A DNA stretch of 64,000 nt from Chitinophagaceae bacterium IBVUCB2. Its GTDB lineage: Bacteria > Bacteroidota > Bacteroidia > Chitinophagales > Chitinophagaceae. Of this stretch, positions 25,439-34,651 are shown one piece after another. The translations under genes were made by a program, and so were the position numbers. Positions within the stretch are counted from its first letter, which is position 1, and each line of letters starts with the position of its first letter. Where the stretch lies: the NCBI GenBank assembly GCA_002127295.1, contig NFUV01000001.1, positions 1,612,001 through 1,676,000 of the forward strand, given 5' to 3'. The notes under the pieces were generated by a model. The model saw only the letters and a list, made by a program, of their open reading frames with translations, was not told the origin of the DNA and made no database searches.

Positions 25439-28150
25439 ATGCAGGATAGTGTTGTAATAAAACCGTTCTTACGGTTATCAGGATTAGAGCCTCTCGTTAT
25501 TCGTCCGGAAACAAATTTTGTGAACGTTGGGGAACGTACCAACGTTACCGGTTCTAAAATGTTTGCCCGGCTTATAAAAGAAAATAAGTACGAAGAGGCA
25601 TTAAGTGTTGCCCGCCAGCAGGTAGAAAACGGCGCACAGGTATTGGATGTAAATATGGACGATGCACTACTCGATGGTGTTTTGGCTATGACTACGTTCC
25701 TGAATCTTGTGCAAAGTGAACCGGATATTGCCAAGATCCCTATCATGATCGATAGCTCCAAGTTCGAGATCATTGAAGCAGGATTAAAATGTGTGCAGGG
25801 AAAATGTATTGTGAACTCCATCTCGATGAAGGAAGGAGAGGCAAAGTTCATTGAGCAGGCAATCATTTGCCAGAGTTATGGTGCATCAGTAATTGTAATG
25901 GCCTTTGATGAAAAAGGACAGGCCGATACCAAAGAAAGAAAAGTGGAAATATGTCACCGGGCTTATAAAATATTGACCGAACAAGTTGGTTATGATCCAC
26001 AGGATATAATTTTCGATCCGAATATTTTCGCCATCGCCACCGGCATGGAAGAACATAATAACTACGGTGTTGATTTTATAGAAGCTACCAAAGAGATAAA
26101 ACAACTGATGCCCCTTACGAAAGTAAGCGGAGGTGTCAGTAATCTTTCATTTGCTTTCCGTGGAAATGACCATGTGCGGGAAGCTATGAACAGTGTGTTT
26201 CTGTATTATGCTATCAAAGCAGGAATGGATATGGGCATTGTAAATGCTGGTCAGTTGGTAGTGTATGATGAGATAGAACCGAAGTTGAAACAATTATGCG
26301 AAGATGTAATCCTCAATCGCAATAATGACAACAACGAAGCTACTGAAAGTCTTATTTCTTTTGCAGAAACAGTAAAAGCAAAAGGTAAAGAAAATATTAA
26401 AGATGAAAGATGGAGAGAATCTTCAGTTGAAGAAAGATTAAAACATTCATTGGTAAATGGTATAACTGATTACATAGATGCAGATACAGAAGAAGCAAGA
26501 CAAAAATATCCGAAACCTTTAGATGTAATTGAAGGTCCGCTGATGGATGGAATGAATGTGGTGGGAGATTTGTTTGGTGCCGGTAAAATGTTTTTGCCAC
26601 AGGTAGTTAAGAGTGCAAGGGTGATGAAGAAAAGTGTTGCTGTCCTTACTCCTTTTATTGAACAGGAAAAAGAAGATCGTAAACAAGCACATATTGCTGC
26701 CGGAACAATTAATGAAGAAGCAGCAGGAGCCCCTAAAGTTTTATTAGCCACTGTTAAAGGTGATGTGCATGATATTGGTAAGAATATTGTCGGCGTTGTA
26801 TTAGGCTGTAATGGCTATGATATTATTGATCTTGGTGTAATGGTGCCTGCAGATAAAATATTAGACACTGCTGAAAAAGAAAAAGTTGATATTATCGGTT
26901 TAAGCGGATTGATCACACCATCTTTAGATGAAATGGTGCATGTGGCACATGAAATGAAACGTCGTGGCATGAAGCAGCCATTATTGATCGGTGGCGCAAC
27001 TACATCAAGAATGCATACCGCCGTAAAGATTGCACCGCAATATGATAATGGCGTATTACATATTTTGGATGCCTCAAGAAGTGTAACAGCAGTAAGCACC
27101 TTATTAAGTAAAGAAAAAGAACCACTTATTAAAAAAACACAGGAAGAATATGATGCATTGAGAACCCAATTCATGAATAAGGGTAAAAAATCAATGATCT
27201 CGTATGAAGAAGCTGTTGTTACCAAAGAATATTTCGACTGGAAAAATTATACACCTGCTAAGCCAGCAGTTGAAGGCACCAAAGTGATAAAACAATTTGA
27301 CCTCGCCAATATTGCAAAATATATTGACTGGGGGCCTTTCTTCATCGCCTGGGAAATGCCGGGTCGTTTTCCGGAAGTTTTATCCGATAAAATTTTTGGC
27401 GAAGAAGCCACTCGTCTTTATAATGATGCGCAGAAAATGGTGGAGCAAATTGTAAAAGAGAATTGGTTCAGAGCGGAGGGTGTTATTGGTTTTTGGCCTG
27501 CTACCAGCAACAATGCTGATACAGTTACCTTACAAACAGAAAAGGGAGAAGTAAAATTAGAATCACTTCGTCAGCAATTAAAAAAAGCAGTAGGGCAACC
27601 AAGCTATTCATTGGCTGATTTTATTTGCCCGAAAGAACTAGGTAATGATTACATGGGTTCATTTGCTGTTACTATTCATGGAGCAAAAAAACATATTGAC
27701 AGATTTAATAACGACCATGATGATTACAATAAAATTTTAGTACAGATATTAGCCGACCGTTTTGTGGAAGCCTTTGCAGAATGTTTGCACCAAAAAACGA
27801 GAAAAGAATATTGGGGCTATGAAAAAAATGAAACCCTTAGTAATGAAGCCCTGATAAGAGAAGAATATAAAGGCGTTCGTCCAGCACCTGGCTACCCTGC
27901 TTGCCCGGATCATACAGAAAAAATCAAACTCTTCGATCTAATGAACGTTACCGAAAATATCGGGATTGAGTTAACGGAAAGTTTGGCCATGAATCCGCCT
28001 GCATCTGTTTGCGGTTGGTATATAGCTCATCCACAAAGCCATTATTTTGGCTTGGGTAAAATAGGCAAAGACCAGTTAGAAGATTATGCTAAACGTAAAG
28101 GAATGAGTTTGGATGAAGCAGAGAAATGGTTGAGGCCCGTGTTGGAATAA
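25439..28150 (+). CDS. metH: Methionine synthase, folate/B12/activation modules
   Basis: 903-residue second subunit of split cobalamin-dependent methionine synthase. Domains: methyltetrahydrofolate (pterin) binding ~20-285 ([30 protein letters not shown]), B12 cap ~310-410, B12 Rossmann domain ~420-560 with [11 protein letters not shown] containing the axial histidine and [12 protein letters not shown], and the C-terminal AdoMet-dependent reactivation domain ~600-890 with [15 protein letters not shown]. All modules look intact, so the split is not decay. The start codon follows the stop of the micro-ORF with no gap. A terminator lies about 20 bases after the stop. Confidence 0.95.
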   Translation: MQDSVVIKPFLRLSGLEPLVIRPETNFVNVGERTNVTGSKMFARLIKENKYEEALSVARQQVENGAQVLDVNMDDALLDGVLAMTTFLNLVQSEPDIAKIPIMIDSSKFEIIEAGLKCVQGKCIVNSISMKEGEAKFIEQAIICQSYGASVIVMAFDEKGQADTKERKVEICHRAYKILTEQVGYDPQDIIFDPNIFAIATGMEEHNNYGVDFIEATKEIKQLMPLTKVSGGVSNLSFAFRGNDHVREAMNSVFLYYAIKAGMDMGIVNAGQLVVYDEIEPKLKQLCEDVILNRNNDNNEATESLISFAETVKAKGKENIKDERWRESSVEERLKHSLVNGITDYIDADTEEARQKYPKPLDVIEGPLMDGMNVVGDLFGAGKMFLPQVVKSARVMKKSVAVLTPFIEQEKEDRKQAHIAAGTINEEAAGAPKVLLATVKGDVHDIGKNIVGVVLGCNGYDIIDLGVMVPADKILDTAEKEKVDIIGLSGLITPSLDEMVHVAHEMKRRGMKQPLLIGGATTSRMHTAVKIAPQYDNGVLHILDASRSVTAVSTLLSKEKEPLIKKTQEEYDALRTQFMNKGKKSMISYEEAVVTKEYFDWKNYTPAKPAVEGTKVIKQFDLANIAKYIDWGPFFIAWEMPGRFPEVLSDKIFGEEATRLYNDAQKMVEQIVKENWFRAEGVIGFWPATSNNADTVTLQTEKGEVKLESLRQQLKKAVGQPSYSLADFICPKELGNDYMGSFAVTIHGAKKHIDRFNNDHDDYNKILVQILADRFVEAFAECLHQKTRKEYWGYEKNETLSNEALIREEYKGVRPAPGYPACPDHTEKIKLFDLMNVTENIGIELTESLAMNPPASVCGWYIAHPQSHYFGLGKIGKDQLEDYAKRKGMSLDEAEKWLRPVLE

Positions 28151-28172
28151 AATTTATTGAAAGAAGCTCGAA

Positions 28173-28203
28173 GAGGTTACATCTTTTAAAAAGGTGTAAC
28201 CTC
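28173..28203. terminator. Bidirectional terminator between metH and the HAD gene
   Basis: GAGGTTACATC pairs with GGTGTAACCTC (one G-U pair) around an A/T-rich centre that can extend the stem. It lies between convergent genes; U-rich flanks are weak on both sides. Confidence 0.65.
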
Positions 28204-28211
28204 ATTCAATT

Positions 28212-28826
28212 TTATAATACTTTATAGTTTTTAAGTTCTTCCAATAACTGTTCCGGCGATTGAAAATGAATTGATTTGATTCCCAATTCTTCTGCGGCTT
28301 TAACGTTTCGCACATTATCATCAATAAACAATGACTCCTCTTCTTTTACATTATAGCGGTCGAGCAGGATATTGTAAAACTCAGGAAAGGGTTTTCTTGT
28401 TTTTTCTTCGCCACTTACTACACGGCCATCAAACCAATGTAAAAAATTGTAGCGAACCAGTGCTATATCAAACAAACCAGCTTGCCAGTTTGTCAACGCA
28501 TAGGTTTTATATTTACTGCTTTCTTTAAGTTGCCTGAAAATTTCTACTGTATCGTGTATGGGACCATTTAACATTTCTGTCCAACGGCCATAAAAATCCC
28601 GGATAGATTCTTCCCAATCAGGAAACTTCGTTATTAATTCTTCGGTAGCTTCTACAATAGAACGTCCGGCATCCTGTTCTTCGTTCCAATCGCTGGTGCA
28701 GATATGATTAAAAAAATACTCCCTTTTTTCTTCCGACTCAAAATAAGTCTCATTAAAAACATATTTCGGATTCCAGTCAATTAATACGCCACCTAAATCA
28801 AAAATGATAGTTGTAATAGCTGCCAT
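28212..28826 (-). CDS. HAD-superfamily hydrolase (subfamily IA)
   Basis: 204-residue cytosolic phosphatase-like protein. Motif I TIIFDLGGVLIDWNP carries the nucleophile aspartate near residue 10; here the second aspartate of the usual DxD is a glycine (DLG), the variant found in haloacid-dehalogenase and YihX-like members. Motif II is in YALTNWQAG, motif III near EEKTRKPFPEFYNILL, motif IV in SLFIDDNVRNVKAAEELG. The substrate is unknown. The start overlaps the stop of the SemiSWEET gene by one base (TAATG), so they are coupled. Confidence 0.87.
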   Translation of the reverse strand: MAAITTIIFDLGGVLIDWNPKYVFNETYFESEEKREYFFNHICTSDWNEEQDAGRSIVEATEELITKFPDWEESIRDFYGRWTEMLNGPIHDTVEIFRQLKESSKYKTYALTNWQAGLFDIALVRYNFLHWFDGRVVSGEEKTRKPFPEFYNILLDRYNVKEEESLFIDDNVRNVKAAEELGIKSIHFQSPEQLLEELKNYKVL

Positions 28827-29083
28827 TATTTATTGTACCTGAGTTTTAAAAAAATCATCGTTAACGACATGGCAAGCACAATCGCATTAGTAAGAATAAT
28901 CACCCAATTATCCAGCAATGCCCCGTACACGATCCACATTACTTCGTTTATGGCAGCTATAATAAACATCAATAAGGAAACATCTTTGGCAGATTTTTCC
29001 TTCCATGTTTTTAAAACTTGTGGCAAAAAGGTCAGTGAAGTGATGGCTCCGGCTGCATAACCTAATATATCAGTTCCTGTCAT
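28826..29083 (-). CDS. SemiSWEET sugar transporter
   Basis: 85-residue inner-membrane protein with the three helices of a SemiSWEET (half of a SWEET sugar transporter), which works as a dimer. The N-terminal AAGAITSLTFLPQVLKTWKEKSAKDVS contains the PQ-loop motif (LPQ), and the second and third helices follow (LLMFIIAAINEVMWIVYGALL and WVIILTNAIVLAMSLTMIFLK) with the conserved W-Y-G block. It is coupled to the downstream HAD phosphatase gene, which hints that the pair could handle a sugar or sugar phosphate, but this is only inference. Confidence 0.9.
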   Translation of the reverse strand: MTGTDILGYAAGAITSLTFLPQVLKTWKEKSAKDVSLLMFIIAAINEVMWIVYGALLDNWVIILTNAIVLAMSLTMIFLKLRYNK

Positions 29084-29104
29084 TGGTAGATTTTGAATGC
29101 AATA

Positions 29105-29851
29105 TTACCGTTTCTCAAACAACCACCAATAACGTTTGCGGGGTCTTACCTTATAATTAGTGCTGATGTAATGCCGGATATGTTCCATCGCCTCATCTAC
29201 ACTATCTGTTACCAAAACAAGATTCATATCACCCGGGGAAATCGTTCCTTGTTTTTCCATATCAGCTATGGTAGCCAGTAATGGAGCATAATATTCTTTT
29301 CCAAAAAGTACAACCGGGAACTGGCTAATGCTTTTGGTTTGTACCAATGTAAGTGTTTCAAACAATTCATCCATGGTACCAAACCCGCCGGGCATAATGA
29401 TGAAGGCGTAAGAGTATTTTACCAGCAATACCTTGCGCACAAAAAAATGTTCGAAGGTGACTGATTTTTGCACATAGGGATTTTCATGCTGTTCAAAAGG
29501 TAATTGTATGTTACATCCTACTGACTTCCCCTCATTTTCAAATGCACCACGGTTAGCAGCTTCCATAATACCAGGGCCGCCGCCCGTCATGGTAGTAAGG
29601 CCCAGTTCAGCAATACGTTTACCAAATTCCCTTGCTTTAATATAATATGGGTGATCTTCTTTAAACCTCGCTGATCCAAATACTGTGATACAAGGACCAA
29701 TAAAGTGAAGGTGCCGAAACCCTTTAAGAAACTGCCAGAAAACCCGCCATGCAAAATGTAGTTCATATCCCCTGCTTTTTGGTCCATCCAGGTACACATG
29801 TTCTTTGGCGGGAATTAAACTTTTGTCTTTTGATTTTGCTGATGCCTCCAT
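29105..29851 (-). CDS. LOG-family protein (nucleoside-monophosphate phosphoribohydrolase-like)
   Basis: 248-residue cytosolic protein of the LOG/TIGR00730 family, whose characterised members release free bases from nucleoside 5'-monophosphates. Signature motifs are ITVFGSARF, MTGGGPGIMEAANRGA and the catalytic PGGFGTMDELFETLTLVQTK. The N-terminal ~60 residues and C-terminal RKRYWWLFEKR tail are extensions seen in longer bacterial members. The substrate is not predictable; the cytokinin role of plant LOG proteins should not be assumed. The gene precedes the SemiSWEET/HAD pair on the same strand. Confidence 0.88.
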   Translation of the reverse strand: MEASAKSKDKSLIPAKEHVYLDGPKSRGYELHFAWRVFWQFLKGFRHLHFIGPCITVFGSARFKEDHPYYIKAREFGKRIAELGLTTMTGGGPGIMEAANRGAFENEGKSVGCNIQLPFEQHENPYVQKSVTFEHFFVRKVLLVKYSYAFIIMPGGFGTMDELFETLTLVQTKSISQFPVVLFGKEYYAPLLATIADMEKQGTISPGDMNLVLVTDSVDEAMEHIRHYISTNYKVRPRKRYWWLFEKR

Positions 29852-29951
29852 AGTTGTAAATTGCCTTCCAAATTAAACAATAATAACCCCTATCTTTTAA
29901 AGGAGTTCAAATAAATTTATATTTCGCTGCAAACTTTAATATAGCACTAAT

Positions 29952-30719
29952 ATGAGAATAATTTCATACAACGTAAATGGAATAAGAGCTGCCATCAAAA
30001 AGAATTTTATTGACTGGCTGAAAACAAACCCGGCAGATGTTATTTGCCTGCAGGAAACTAAAGCTACTCAAGGTGATGTGGATATAAAAGCATTAGAAGA
30101 ACTAGGCTTTCATCACTACTGGTACAGTGCACAAAAGAAAGGATATAGCGGCGTTGCGGTATTCACTAAAATAAAACCTGATAAGGTAGAGTACGGCACT
30201 GGCAATAAATTAAGCGATGATGAAGGAAGAGTTATTCAACTGGACTTTGGTGATGTTCGGCTTATCAATGCCTATTTTCCGAGTGGCACCAGTGGTGATA
30301 TTCGACAAACATTTAAATATGCCTGGTTAGATGAGTTTCATATTTATTTGAATAAACTAAGAAAGAAAATCCCCAAACTCATTTTATGTGGTGATTATAA
30401 TATTGCGCATACAGAAATTGATATTCATGACCCAAAAGGAAATAAAAAATCATCCGGCTTTTTACCAGAAGAAAGAGAATGGATGACTAAATTTTTAGAG
30501 AATGATTGGATTGATACTTTCCGTGAATTTCATAAAGAGCCCCATCGCTATAGCTGGTGGAGCCAGCGTTTCCCTACGGTAAGAGCACAAAACAAAGGAT
30601 GGCGGATCGATTATATTACCGTAACTGCTCCGTTAAAAAAGAATTTAAAAGATGCAGAGATATATCCCGATATAAAACACAGTGACCACTGCCCTATATA
30701 TCTCGATATTAAAATTTAA
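29952..30719 (+). CDS. xth: Exodeoxyribonuclease III
   Basis: 255-residue AP endonuclease/3'-5' exonuclease of base excision repair. It begins MRIISYNVNGIRAAIKKNF, followed by ICLQETKA with the metal-binding glutamate (~35), YSGVAVFTK, CGDYNIAHTEIDIH (~145) and the C-terminal RIDYITVT and KHSDHCPIYLDI with catalytic Asp-His. Full family length. It is divergent from the LOG gene; the TATATTTCG at about 29919 may serve as its -7 region. The DUF4286 gene follows after only six bases. Confidence 0.95.
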   Translation: MRIISYNVNGIRAAIKKNFIDWLKTNPADVICLQETKATQGDVDIKALEELGFHHYWYSAQKKGYSGVAVFTKIKPDKVEYGTGNKLSDDEGRVIQLDFGDVRLINAYFPSGTSGDIRQTFKYAWLDEFHIYLNKLRKKIPKLILCGDYNIAHTEIDIHDPKGNKKSSGFLPEEREWMTKFLENDWIDTFREFHKEPHRYSWWSQRFPTVRAQNKGWRIDYITVTAPLKKNLKDAEIYPDIKHSDHCPIYLDIKI

Positions 30720-30725
30720 GTCGCC

Positions 30726-31031
30726 ATGATAGTTTATAATGTTACCGTAAAAACAGAAAATGCTATTGCTGGCGAATATGTAAAATGGCTGAAAGAAGAG
30801 CATATTCCCGAGATTATAAAAACTGGTTGTTTTACCGAAGCCAGGATCTTGCGTTTATTAGAAATAGATGAAAGCGATGGGCCAACATTTGCTGTGCAGT
30901 ACCATGCAAATAGTAAAGCATTGTATAACAGGTACATTCAAAATTTTTCTGACGAAATGAGAAAAAAGAGTGCAGATAAATGGGGGCAAAAAGTAATTGC
31001 CTTTCGATCGGTAATGGAAGTTGTGCATTGA
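30726..31031 (+). CDS. DUF4286 family protein
   Basis: 101-residue cytosolic protein matching the DUF4286 pattern: MIVYNVTVKTENAIAGEYVKWLKEEHIPEIIKTGCF, then FAVQYHANSKALYNRYIQ and a C-terminal FRSVMEVV strand. The family is typical of Bacteroidota and has a ferredoxin-like look, but its role is unknown. It lies six bases behind exonuclease III, so it is probably co-transcribed. Confidence 0.85.
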   Translation: MIVYNVTVKTENAIAGEYVKWLKEEHIPEIIKTGCFTEARILRLLEIDESDGPTFAVQYHANSKALYNRYIQNFSDEMRKKSADKWGQKVIAFRSVMEVVH

Positions 31032-31092
31032 CTGTGCAAAAGAATTAATTTAATTTCAACAAGTTCGAAACAATTGTATATTCCCCGCAAAT

Positions 31093-31151
31093 CCTTTACT
31101 GGCAAGCCTTTTAGGATCATTCTTTTAAAACCCTTTACTGGCAAGGGTTTT
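31093..31151 (+). terminator. Hairpin region with duplicated loop sequence after DUF4286
   Basis: AAAACCCTT (31127-31135), loop TACTGGC, AAGGGTTTT (31143-31151) is a perfect 9-base-pair hairpin ending in T, a likely terminator. The 14-base block CCTTTACTGGCAAG occurs twice (31093-31106 and 31132-31145), so an upstream partial copy of the hairpin is present, with a weaker stem. Confidence 0.6.
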
Positions 31152-31264
31152 ATCATTTTATAGTTATTTATCCCTACATTTACCTGCTTTCATTTTTCGC
31201 CACAATGCTTATCCCGTGCGGTTTCGGCTGGATAATACGAAATGCAGAATATGAATAAAAATAT

Positions 31265-31294
31265 TTTGCCAAAACTAAAAAGCCTCTAAATTTG
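31265..31294 (+). promoter_or_regulatory. Promoter of the HU gene
   Basis: TTTG at 31265-31268, 18 bases, then TAAATTTG at 31287-31294, matching the Bacteroidota consensus. The HU start codon is about 30 bases downstream. Confidence 0.7.
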
Positions 31295-31325
31295 TGCGCT
31301 ATAAAAAAATAAAAAACAATAACAC

Positions 31326-31595
31326 ATGAACAAAGCTGAATTAATTGCAAAACTGGCTGACGATGCAGGCATAACAAAAACACAGGCAAATGCTTCTCTG
31401 GATTCTTTCGTTGAGGCAGTTACAAAAACATTGAAAGGTGGTGGAAAAGTTACACTTGTTGGTTTCGGTACATTCTCTGTATCTAAAAGAGCTGCCCGTA
31501 ACGGCCGCAATCCCCAAACTGGCGAAGTAATTAAAATCAAAGCAAGAAAAGTTGCCAAATTTAAAGCTGGTAAAGAGCTGGCTGGCAAACTATAA
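31326..31595 (+). CDS. hup: HU-family DNA-binding protein
   Basis: 89-residue nucleoid protein that bends DNA as a dimer. [37 protein letters not shown] forms the dimerising helices; [36 protein letters not shown] holds the beta arm with the conserved GFGTF, R-x-GRNPQTG motif and proline 63 region that intercalates into [14 protein letters not shown] ends the fold. It has its own promoter and a clear terminator downstream, so it is a single-gene unit. Confidence 0.96.
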   Translation: MNKAELIAKLADDAGITKTQANASLDSFVEAVTKTLKGGGKVTLVGFGTFSVSKRAARNGRNPQTGEVIKIKARKVAKFKAGKELAGKL

Positions 31596-31632
31596 TAGCA
31601 TAATTACCATTTGCACCAATACTAACTGCATT

Positions 31633-31673
31633 AAAAGCTCCTGTGCTTATTTTTAGTACCGGAGCTTTTTTAG
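31633..31673 (+). terminator. Intrinsic terminator of the HU gene
   Basis: AAAAGCTCC (31633-31641) pairs with GGAGCTTTT, with an additional inner stem, followed by further T. Well placed 37 bases after the HU stop. Confidence 0.85.
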
Positions 31674-31684
31674 TTTTCACCCCG

Positions 31685-31692
31685 TATTTTTG
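31685..31692 (+). promoter_or_regulatory. -7 element for the bTHX gene
   Basis: TATTTTTG fits TAnnTTTG and lies 28 bases before the bTHX start. No clear -33 element is seen. Confidence 0.45.
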
Positions 31693-31719
31693 CACTAAAT
31701 CAATAATAAATTATTTTTT

Positions 31720-31851
31720 ATGGGAAGAGGAGATAAAAAGACTGCTAAAGGAAAACGTTTTAAAGGTTCTTTTGGCAAAAGCAGACCAGTAACACCAAGT
31801 ACTGCAAAGAAAGCTGCTGCTAAAAAAGCTGCTACTACTAAAAAGGCTTAA
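31720..31851 (+). CDS. 30S ribosomal protein bTHX
   Basis: A 43-codon gene: ATG at 31720, TAA ending at 31851. The product starts MGRGDKKTAKGKRFKGSFGK, the bTHX signature, a tiny basic protein that sits in the head of the small ribosomal subunit in Thermus and is widespread in Bacteroidota. The tail is a run of lysine, alanine and threonine. It lies between the HU terminator and the convergent pdxH gene. Confidence 0.88.
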   Translation: MGRGDKKTAKGKRFKGSFGKSRPVTPSTAKKAAAKKAATTKKA

Positions 31852-31870
31852 TAAGTAAAAGGTATATAAG

Positions 31871-31912
31871 TAAATAGGGTGTATAGTGCAATTGTACTTT
31901 ATACCTTATTTA
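31871..31912. terminator. Long hairpin between bTHX and pdxH
   Basis: Two 18-base arms (31871-31888 and 31895-31912) pair along their length with three G-U pairs and one mismatch, around a six-base loop. It lies between convergent genes and is probably a shared terminator, though it lacks a long U-tract. Confidence 0.55.
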
Positions 31913-31922
31913 CCTGATACTG

Positions 31923-32567
31923 TTATGGGGCTAATCGTTCAATCTTCCAGTTTCCACTTTCATCTAATGTGTATTGTAAACGGTCGTGCAGACGACTGGG
32001 TCGCCCCTGCCAAAATTCAATTATAACAGGCTTTACCCGGTAACCACCCCAATGTTCGGGCCTTTCCACTTTGTTATTCTTCGTTGATTTTTTTATGGCC
32101 TTAAAATGCTCATCCAACCACTCCCTGTTTTCTACAACCTGGCTTTGTGGTGATGCTGCTGCTCCTAACTGGCTTCCAACGGGTCTTGAATAGAAATAAT
32201 CATCGCTTTCTGTAGCACTTACTTTTTCTACTAACCCTGTAATGCGTACTTGCCTTTCTAATTCTTTCCAGAAAAAAACAAGACAGGCTTTAGGGTTTTC
32301 AGCTAACTGCTGACCTTTAAAACTTTTATAATTGGTAAAAAAAACAAATCCATCTTCTGACACACCTTTCAGTAAAACAATTCTTGCAGAGGGTATTCCA
32401 TCAGATGATGCAGTAGCCAGCGTCATTGCATTTACTTCATCCAGTTTAGCTTCTACCGCTTGTTGCCACCATTTAGCAAATTGCTGCAATGGATTTGCAT
32501 CGGCTTTTTTCTCGGTTAATTTTTTTTGAGAATAATTTTTCCTGATAGCTGCGATATTGGCGGACAT
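31923..32567 (-). CDS. pdxH: Pyridoxamine 5'-phosphate oxidase
   Basis: 214-residue FMN enzyme that oxidises pyridoxine or pyridoxamine 5'-phosphate to PLP in the cytosol. Family motifs: NAMTLATASSDGIPSARIVLLKGVSEDGFVFFTNYKS, LVFFWKELERQVRITG, the ASPQSQVV block, and the C-terminal EFWQGRPSRLHDR with the PLP/FMN-binding WxGxxxRLHDR motif. Full length. It is monocistronic and convergent with bTHX. Confident. Confidence 0.95.
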   Translation of the reverse strand: MSANIAAIRKNYSQKKLTEKKADANPLQQFAKWWQQAVEAKLDEVNAMTLATASSDGIPSARIVLLKGVSEDGFVFFTNYKSFKGQQLAENPKACLVFFWKELERQVRITGLVEKVSATESDDYFYSRPVGSQLGAAASPQSQVVENREWLDEHFKAIKKSTKNNKVERPEHWGGYRVKPVIIEFWQGRPSRLHDRLQYTLDESGNWKIERLAP

Positions 32568-32613
32568 ACTATAAAATTTAATGGCAAAGGTAATGGCTCA
32601 AAAATCTAAGCAA

Positions 32614-32634
32614 TAAAAAAAGCCCTTTCGGACT
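32614..32634 (-). terminator. Terminator of the coiled-coil gene
   Basis: On the minus strand AGTCC, tetraloop GAAA, GGGCT, then seven T (32620 down to 32614). A short but typical GNRA-capped terminator. Confidence 0.75.
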
Positions 32635-32647
32635 CAGTAAAATTTAC

Positions 32648-33754
32648 TTATGATGCTCTCGTTTGCTTCCTGGCAAGCTCATCCCGTTCCTCTGCTATTA
32701 CATTCAGCATGCTTTCCAATTCACCAACCCTTTTAAGCTGGCTTTCCAATTTTTTATTCGCCTCTGAAACAGCTTGCATATCATTATTCAACTCTTCCAG
32801 GTAAACAACTCTTTTTTGCAATTGCTGACGCTGAAAGTTTGCTTCTTTTAGCTTATCCTGTATCTCATCAAAAGCTGCCTGTAAGTGCTGATTTTCTGTA
32901 ATAGCAGCATTGTATTTTACTTTTTGTGTATCAAAATCTCTTACTACTTTCTGGTGAGCTTCTTTAAGATCTTCATAATCTAAGCTAACAAGCTTAGAAT
33001 TATTTACCTGTCCTTCCAGCTTATGTATTTTATCCTGCAGCGCATTGAACTCGTTATATGCACTGTCCAGCATAGATGTCATTTCGCTGGTCAGGTGTTC
33101 TTTCTGGCGGGTATTACTAATTTCTTTTTCCTTTTGTGAAAGCATGAACTTAAGATCATCAATCTGGCTGGTTAGTTCTTCATTTAACCGTTGTATTTCC
33201 TGTTGCTTTTCTTCTGTTTCTTTTACAATATCAATTTGGCCAAGCAGTTTATTTATTTTTTCATTGTGCTCCAGTAAGCTGCTTTGTGCTAAACGCAATT
33301 GCTCTATATAACCACCTGTTTTTTCCGTGGCAGGTAAAGATGGAGAGGCGTTGCGAAGGGATTCTAGTTCAGCTTTTAATTGATTATTCATTAACCGAAG
33401 CTCATCAGCTTCAGTTGATGAGGGAGCAATTTTACGAAGTGATTCAATTTCTGCTTTTAGTTTTTTATTTAGCTGTCGCATCTCATCAGCCTCGATAGAA
33501 TTAATGTCATTATTTTCTTCTGTATCCGCCAGTTTTTCTCTTAACTGTATAAGTTCCTTATCTCTTACTTCAACATCATTAAAATAACGGAGTTTCCAAT
33601 CTTCCAGATCCTTAGCCAGTTTTGTAGAGGCTTCTGTAACGGTTGTTGAAAGTGAACGGCGGCTGGTAATAAAAAAGTGTATTGTAATGCCAAGCGTAAT
33701 AGCCCCAAGCATCAGCACAATTATCTCAACAAGGGTAAGTGAAAGGCTCGCCAT
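32648..33754 (-). CDS. Membrane-anchored coiled-coil protein
   Basis: 368 residues from ATG 33754 (a non-ATG start 12 bases upstream is possible but unnecessary). One N-terminal transmembrane helix (~6-30, VEIIVLMLGAITLGITIHFFI) and then almost continuous heptad coiled coil (~40-365), rich in E, K, L and Q, with two near-identical segments ADEMRQLNKKLKAEIESLRK and ADELRLMNNQLKAELESLRN showing internal duplication. Probably a structural or scaffold protein at the inner membrane. No enzymatic motif. Function unknown; coiled-coil content makes distant similarity unreliable. Confidence 0.8.
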   Translation of the reverse strand: MASLSLTLVEIIVLMLGAITLGITIHFFITSRRSLSTTVTEASTKLAKDLEDWKLRYFNDVEVRDKELIQLREKLADTEENNDINSIEADEMRQLNKKLKAEIESLRKIAPSSTEADELRLMNNQLKAELESLRNASPSLPATEKTGGYIEQLRLAQSSLLEHNEKINKLLGQIDIVKETEEKQQEIQRLNEELTSQIDDLKFMLSQKEKEISNTRQKEHLTSEMTSMLDSAYNEFNALQDKIHKLEGQVNNSKLVSLDYEDLKEAHQKVVRDFDTQKVKYNAAITENQHLQAAFDEIQDKLKEANFQRQQLQKRVVYLEELNNDMQAVSEANKKLESQLKRVGELESMLNVIAEERDELARKQTRAS

Positions 33755-33774
33755 AATACACAACAAATGATTTG

Positions 33775-33814
33775 AAAACTATTGAAAAATAAGGAGATTG
33801 ATATCAATAGTTTT
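33775..33814. terminator. Inverted repeat downstream of pyrH
   Basis: AAAACTATTGA (33775-33785) pairs perfectly with TCAATAGTTTT (33804-33814) around an 18-base loop. It lies between the pyrH stop and the upstream side of the coiled-coil gene, both on the minus strand. It could be a pyrH terminator (the U-tract is weak) or a regulatory site. Confidence 0.4.
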
Positions 33815-33901
33815 TCACAGGTGGGTAATAAACAAACTGCAATATAGTAGTTTGTGTAGCGAAAAAAATAGTAAATATACTTAGGATAGATACGAAAAAC
33901 C

Positions 33902-34615
33902 CTATCCTCTTACCAAGGTACCCACCTTCTCGCCGGTTACTACCCTGCGCAGGTTACTTTCTTTGTTCATATCAAAAACAATAATAGGAAGACTATTCTC
34001 CATGCATAGTGTGAAGGCTGTCATGTCCATTACTTTCAAATTTTGCGAAATGCATTCCTGGAAAGTAATGACATTGTATTTTGTAGCGGTAGCATCTTTT
34101 TCAGGATCAGCTGTGTAAATGCCATCAACCCTTGTTCCTTTTAATATTACATCAGCATTTATTTCAATAGCCCGGAGCGAACCTGCGGTATCTGTAGTAA
34201 AATAGGGATTACCAGTGCCTGCTCCAAAAATCACCACCCGTCCTTTCTCCAAATGACGGATTGCACGACGGCGTATATAGGGCTCTGCAATTTGCTCCAT
34301 CTTAATGGCACTCTGTAACCGGGTGTACACTCCAACTTTTTCAAGACCAGCCTGCAAGGCCATACCGTTGATAACGGTAGCCAGCATGCCCATATAATCG
34401 CCATGTGCTCTTTCGATTCCCGTTTCAGCTTCATTCATCCCCCGGTAAATATTTCCACCACCAATAACAATAGCCACCTGAACTCCCAATTCGGTGATGG
34501 ATTTAATATCCTGTGCATATTGTGCAATAACATCGTTGTCAAATCCAAAGCTTTTATCACCCATTAATGCTTCACCAGAAAGTTTGAGGAGTATTCGTTT
34601 GTACTTTGGTAACAT
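33902..34615 (-). CDS. pyrH: UMP kinase
   Basis: 237-residue hexameric kinase making UDP from UMP and ATP. The amino-acid-kinase fold is clear: [15 protein letters not shown] at the start, [72 protein letters not shown] and a C-terminal [10 protein letters not shown]. Full length. In many bacteria pyrH follows tsf directly; here a methyltransferase gene and the tsf terminator separate them. Confidence 0.95.
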   Translation of the reverse strand: MLPKYKRILLKLSGEALMGDKSFGFDNDVIAQYAQDIKSITELGVQVAIVIGGGNIYRGMNEAETGIERAHGDYMGMLATVINGMALQAGLEKVGVYTRLQSAIKMEQIAEPYIRRRAIRHLEKGRVVIFGAGTGNPYFTTDTAGSLRAIEINADVILKGTRVDGIYTADPEKDATATKYNVITFQECISQNLKVMDMTAFTLCMENSLPIIVFDMNKESNLRRVVTGEKVGTLVRG

Positions 34616-34651
34616 AGAGCTAATTTTTCGGGGCGAAGATAAGGGTTTTGA

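Noticed and set aside
24342-28150. metH interrupted by a frameshift
   Set aside because: Both halves have proper starts and complete domains, and a separate ORF with exact junctions sits between them; this is a gene split, not a broken gene.
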